NCBI GenBank assembly: GCA_002751075.1
Contig: NAOQ01000637.1
Span: 1-21,651 of the forward strand
Length of the DNA: 21,651 bases
Direction: 5' to 3'
Source of the DNA: Ichthyophonus hoferi
Lineage: Eukaryota > Opisthokonta > Ichthyosporea > Ichthyophonida > Ichthyophonidae
Below are positions 18,954 through 21,651 of the stretch, piece by piece. Every line of letters starts with the position of its first letter. Positions within the stretch are counted from its first letter, which is position 1. Position numbers and translations under genes: made by a program. A model generated the notes under the pieces. The model worked only from the letters and a program-made list of their open reading frames with translations. It ran no database searches and was not told the DNA's origin.

Positions 18954-20087
18954 ATGATTTGTCCGAAGTTTATATTAGGTATTTCATTTTAATGTTTTTA
19001 AACAAATATAGATATTAAAAAACCAATACAATTTTAAGTTAAGTATCAGTATAGCAAGATGTGCTATGTATATATCAGTTCAACCCCATACTGGTGCACA
19101 GGTGTAACTCGGATGAAATAATGTAGTAAGAGATGCTAAGATTACATAGGAGCATCCTCCTACAAAGTAGGAACAAGCTTAAAATTCAATACTTAGTTGA
19201 GTTGTTAAGACTATATTAAGTAACTGCAGGCCAGTCACTCCGACCGAAACTATATAACCAAACCTCAGGTCTGTATCAAGGGCCAGAAATTACACACGCA
19301 AATTAATGTTGTTTAAGCGTGTAGTAAAAATAATCATTTTGTTTTATGGTGTTGGAATCAAAGTGTTTACTGTACTTTTATTACCCTTTTTTTTCTTTCT
19401 TGTTCATTACTATAGAGAAAAGACGTTCCTTTCTAGATATGTTAGATGAAAAAATCTTTGTGAATGACCTATGTTCTTATTGTTCCGGGGCTTGCTGCAA
19501 AGGTCAGTAACTCATTAAAATCATAGAAAGAACCTCACAGTAAAAATACACTAACAATCAGATACTATCTAGGTATCGATCAAGTGGTAATTGAATTGAG
19601 CATTTTTTGATTCAATAAAACTTAAGGTATGATATGGTATGATATATGGTATGATATATGGTATGATATATGATATGATCGAAAGTATGCAGAACCGGTG
19701 GTTGAGAAAAAGAAATATAAATACAGGGCTTCATAAAATAATAAAGAGAACAGTTGAAAATATAGGCTACTCTTCAGCCATACAAAAATATTATTAATAA
19801 TAGTTATAAAAAAGTCCTATTCCAGAATTCAATGTGTGTTTCAATCTATTGATATTATGCCTACAGTTTCTAAAGAGGTTGAAGTAAATAACCCAGATAC
19901 TTTATTAAAAAGCCAATTAATCAAACCTGGTGTCACTTCTAATATTAATGATACCATAACCGTTTATCCACAGCCACAATTAGATTGTAGTTATCACATA
20001 TATAACACAGCAGCCAGGAATAAATCAAAGGCTTCTATACCTCTTGACCAACATGCGAGCTTGAACAGGAATTATCGAAAGCTTTAG
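18954..20087 (+). CDS. Small cysteine-cluster protein, unrecognised, three exons proposed
   Basis: The best-supported parts are exon 2 (19416-19502) and exon 3 (19867-20087). Exon 2 follows one of the strongest acceptors in the window (a long T/C tract ending ATTACTATAG) and ends TGCAAAG before GTCAGT, phase 1. Exon 3 follows ATTATGCCTACAG, enters in the matching phase and runs 72 codons to TAG. Exon 2 encodes KRRSFLDMLDEKIFVNDLCS and YCSGACCK, with a CxxCxxxCC cluster; exon 3 is polar, with a Pro-rich middle (VYPQPQLDCSYHIYNTAARN). The N-terminus is uncertain. A 25-base exon 18954-18978 (MICPKFIL, donor GTATTT) fits the phase and gives about 110 residues; an ATG at about 19060 with donor GTGTAA also fits. 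No signal or membrane segment is clear and I do not recognise the family. Without the second splice, exon 2 stops three codons later. Confidence 0.5.
19626..19680. repeat. 12-bp tandem repeat, about four copies
   Basis: Units of GGTATGATATAT, the first shortened to 10 bases and the last diverged to GATATGATC. It lies in the proposed last intron of the small plus-strand gene and is a simple satellite. Confidence 0.8.
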
Positions 20088-20239
20088 TTTTTAGGTTACT
20101 AAACAAAACTTTTAAAATAGAACTTAGTATCCCCAATACTAATCTTATTTCTAATATAAGGTATGACTAGAATCCAAATTTTAAGTTCTTCTGAAGGCGA
20201 CCTTTGTTCTAAGTGCAGATTATTACTAACTCCTATCAC

Positions 20240-20640
20240 CTGCCCATATATATCTTTCTCTCTATATCTATGTCTCCATCAATTTTTTCATCTACATATC
20301 AATATCTCTTTATATTTCAATATATTTATATCTATATTTATATCTTTATCAATATTTCTATATATTTATATATATCTTTATTTCTATCTATATATCTCCA
20401 TCTCAATTTCTATATATATGTGTATATTTATGTCTAATATATATCTATATCTCTATCTATATCCATGGGTATATATATGTCTATTTCTATTTCTATTACT
20501 ATCTTTATCTCAATCTCTATCTTTATCTTTGTTTCCATCTATATCTATATCTATGGGTATGGATATTTGTATGTATGTATGCATATACGTATGTGTGTTT
20601 TTATGTATATATATGTATGTATGTGGCAACCTCATATGTT
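20240..20640. repeat. Degenerate TATCTA/TATTTC low-complexity tract, about 400 bp
   Basis: A long run built from TATATC, TATCTA, TTTCTA and TATGTA words on the plus strand, drifting to TATGTATG at its right end. It stays open in several frames and would translate to Ile/Tyr/Leu/Ser repeats. These apparent proteins are products of the repeat and not genes. Strand bias toward T and C (almost no G until the end) is marked. Confidence 0.85.
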
Positions 20641-21651
20641 AAAAATAATATAACGTGTCCCTGTACATACATAGAAAGCAGATATACCAAGGCTTATTTT
20701 TTAATTATTAAACAAGTCAGTGGAAGTTGAGGCTTAGGTCCATAAAAAATACCCAAATTAATCAAATACTCCTTTTTCTATTTTCTAAGATTATTTACAT
20801 GTCACGTACATATACGACAATAATTTAATACTTCTAAATATTACTAAAAAATTGTTTAATTTAATGTGTAACTACAAATATTTTTGGTAATGGGGAATAT
20901 AATTAATCGAATAAGGGAATGATTAGTCAAGCAACACGGGAAGTTAAGTAAGGTTTTTATGACTCTTCCCAATTTTTAGATTGTTTGGTTGAAAGTGATT
21001 ATGGTTGTTACTCCCTCTAATTGGAGAGACGGAGTTGTTTAAAAACTATAAACGATAAACGAAAGCTGACAGTGTTTATTATTAGTTGTTTTTGTTTCTT
21101 TTATACTTTCTTGACCTTTGTTTATTATAGGTACTAATTTTGGTTAATACCTACATAGCTGTGTTTATTAATATACAATGGGACTGATCAAGAGGATCCT
21201 TATTGGCTAATGCAATTTCACACGAGGTCACAAGGCCCACTAAATTTTTCTGATTTAACTCGATAATTTTACACTATTAGGCCTTCTTTTGAATGGCCTG
21301 TTAACTTTAGCATGTATTAACAAAGCAATTTAACCTAATTAAGAAAGTTAGGTGTTAACTAGAGTTAGCATTGGCGATAGAACGGAATATAAAAGAAAGT
21401 AAAACTCCATAATAAAGCCCCCGGCTATTCCACTCAGACATGAATTGGTACTTGTGGAAAAATACCAAGTTTTCATAAAGATATACAAAAACACATTGCA
21501 CTTAATTACATACATATAATATACATGGTTATTGTAATGTCTAATTTAACACTGACTCTCATAAACGACAATCAGTGTTCAAATCACACTACTACTCAGA
21601 AGCATGGCCATTGCTTACTGACATTAGATAGCGATAACAGTTTTTATTTAC
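20641..21651. other. AT-rich DNA with no gene seen
   Basis: No open frame, splice chain, RNA gene or mobile element could be supported. The only structured element is the hairpin at 21548-21579. Confidence 0.5.
21548..21579. repeat. Perfect 8-bp inverted repeat with 16-base loop
   Basis: AACACTGA, 16 bases, then TCAGTGTT. A GTTCAAATC string begins inside the right arm and runs beyond it, which recalls a tRNA T-arm, but no A box or acceptor stem accompanies it. I call it only a hairpin of unknown role. Confidence 0.5.

Noticed and set aside
20163-20653. Long overlapping plus-strand open frames (up to about 159 codons)
   Set aside because: They translate the degenerate TATCTA repeat into Ile/Tyr/Leu/Ser runs, with no motif, splice context or codon structure.
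21570-21595. GTTCAAATC resembling a tRNA T-arm
   Set aside because: There is no matching acceptor stem, D-arm or anticodon arm upstream or downstream on either strand.

Overview
This looks like a stretch of nuclear DNA from an animal, probably an invertebrate. It is strongly AT-rich, its genes are split by short GT-AG introns, AT-rich microsatellites are common, and it carries an animal-type ARB2A (FAM172A) gene. I see no prokaryotic operon, tRNA, rRNA, CRISPR array, or recognisable retroelement or DNA transposon. The species cannot be named from the sequence alone.

Layout. Positions 1-2240 are mostly non-coding and end in a 36-39 bp tandem repeat just before a two-exon plus-strand gene (2241-2815). 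That gene encodes an unrecognised 128-residue protein with one or two membrane segments. Positions 2816-7776 form a long gene-poor interval with a few weak exon-like stretches. A three-exon histone H3 gene of H3.3 type lies at 7777-8557 (+). It is followed by a 16-base hairpin shaped like the histone 3' stem-loop and, further on, by an AATAAA signal. Positions 8558-10235 are gene-poor, with one 73-codon open frame of unknown meaning.

The main gene is on the minus strand at 18726-10236. I rebuilt it exon by exon as the orthologue of ARB2A/FAM172A, an Arb2-domain protein with an alpha/beta-hydrolase fold. It has 13 clear coding exons, and the reading phase demands either one extra tiny exon (an 11-nt candidate is at 17331-17341) or an alternative splice acceptor. 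With the microexon the protein is 438 residues. It has an N-terminal signal-type sequence, a charged linker, an HG motif, an AHSYGG nucleophile elbow, and conserved Asp and His that could complete a triad.

Head-to-head with ARB2A, with 227 bp between the proposed start codons, is a small plus-strand gene (about 18954-20087). Two of its exons match in phase. It encodes an unrecognised small protein with a CxxCxxxCC cluster. The shared upstream region holds three exact or near-exact 11-bp G-rich repeats. From 20088 to the end I see no gene: there is a roughly 400-bp degenerate TATCTA-type tract, then plain AT-rich DNA with one good hairpin.

The genes show no evident shared pathway. ARB2A relatives act in small-RNA, chromatin and splicing control, and a histone gene is close by, but the sequence gives no reason to read this as more than proximity.
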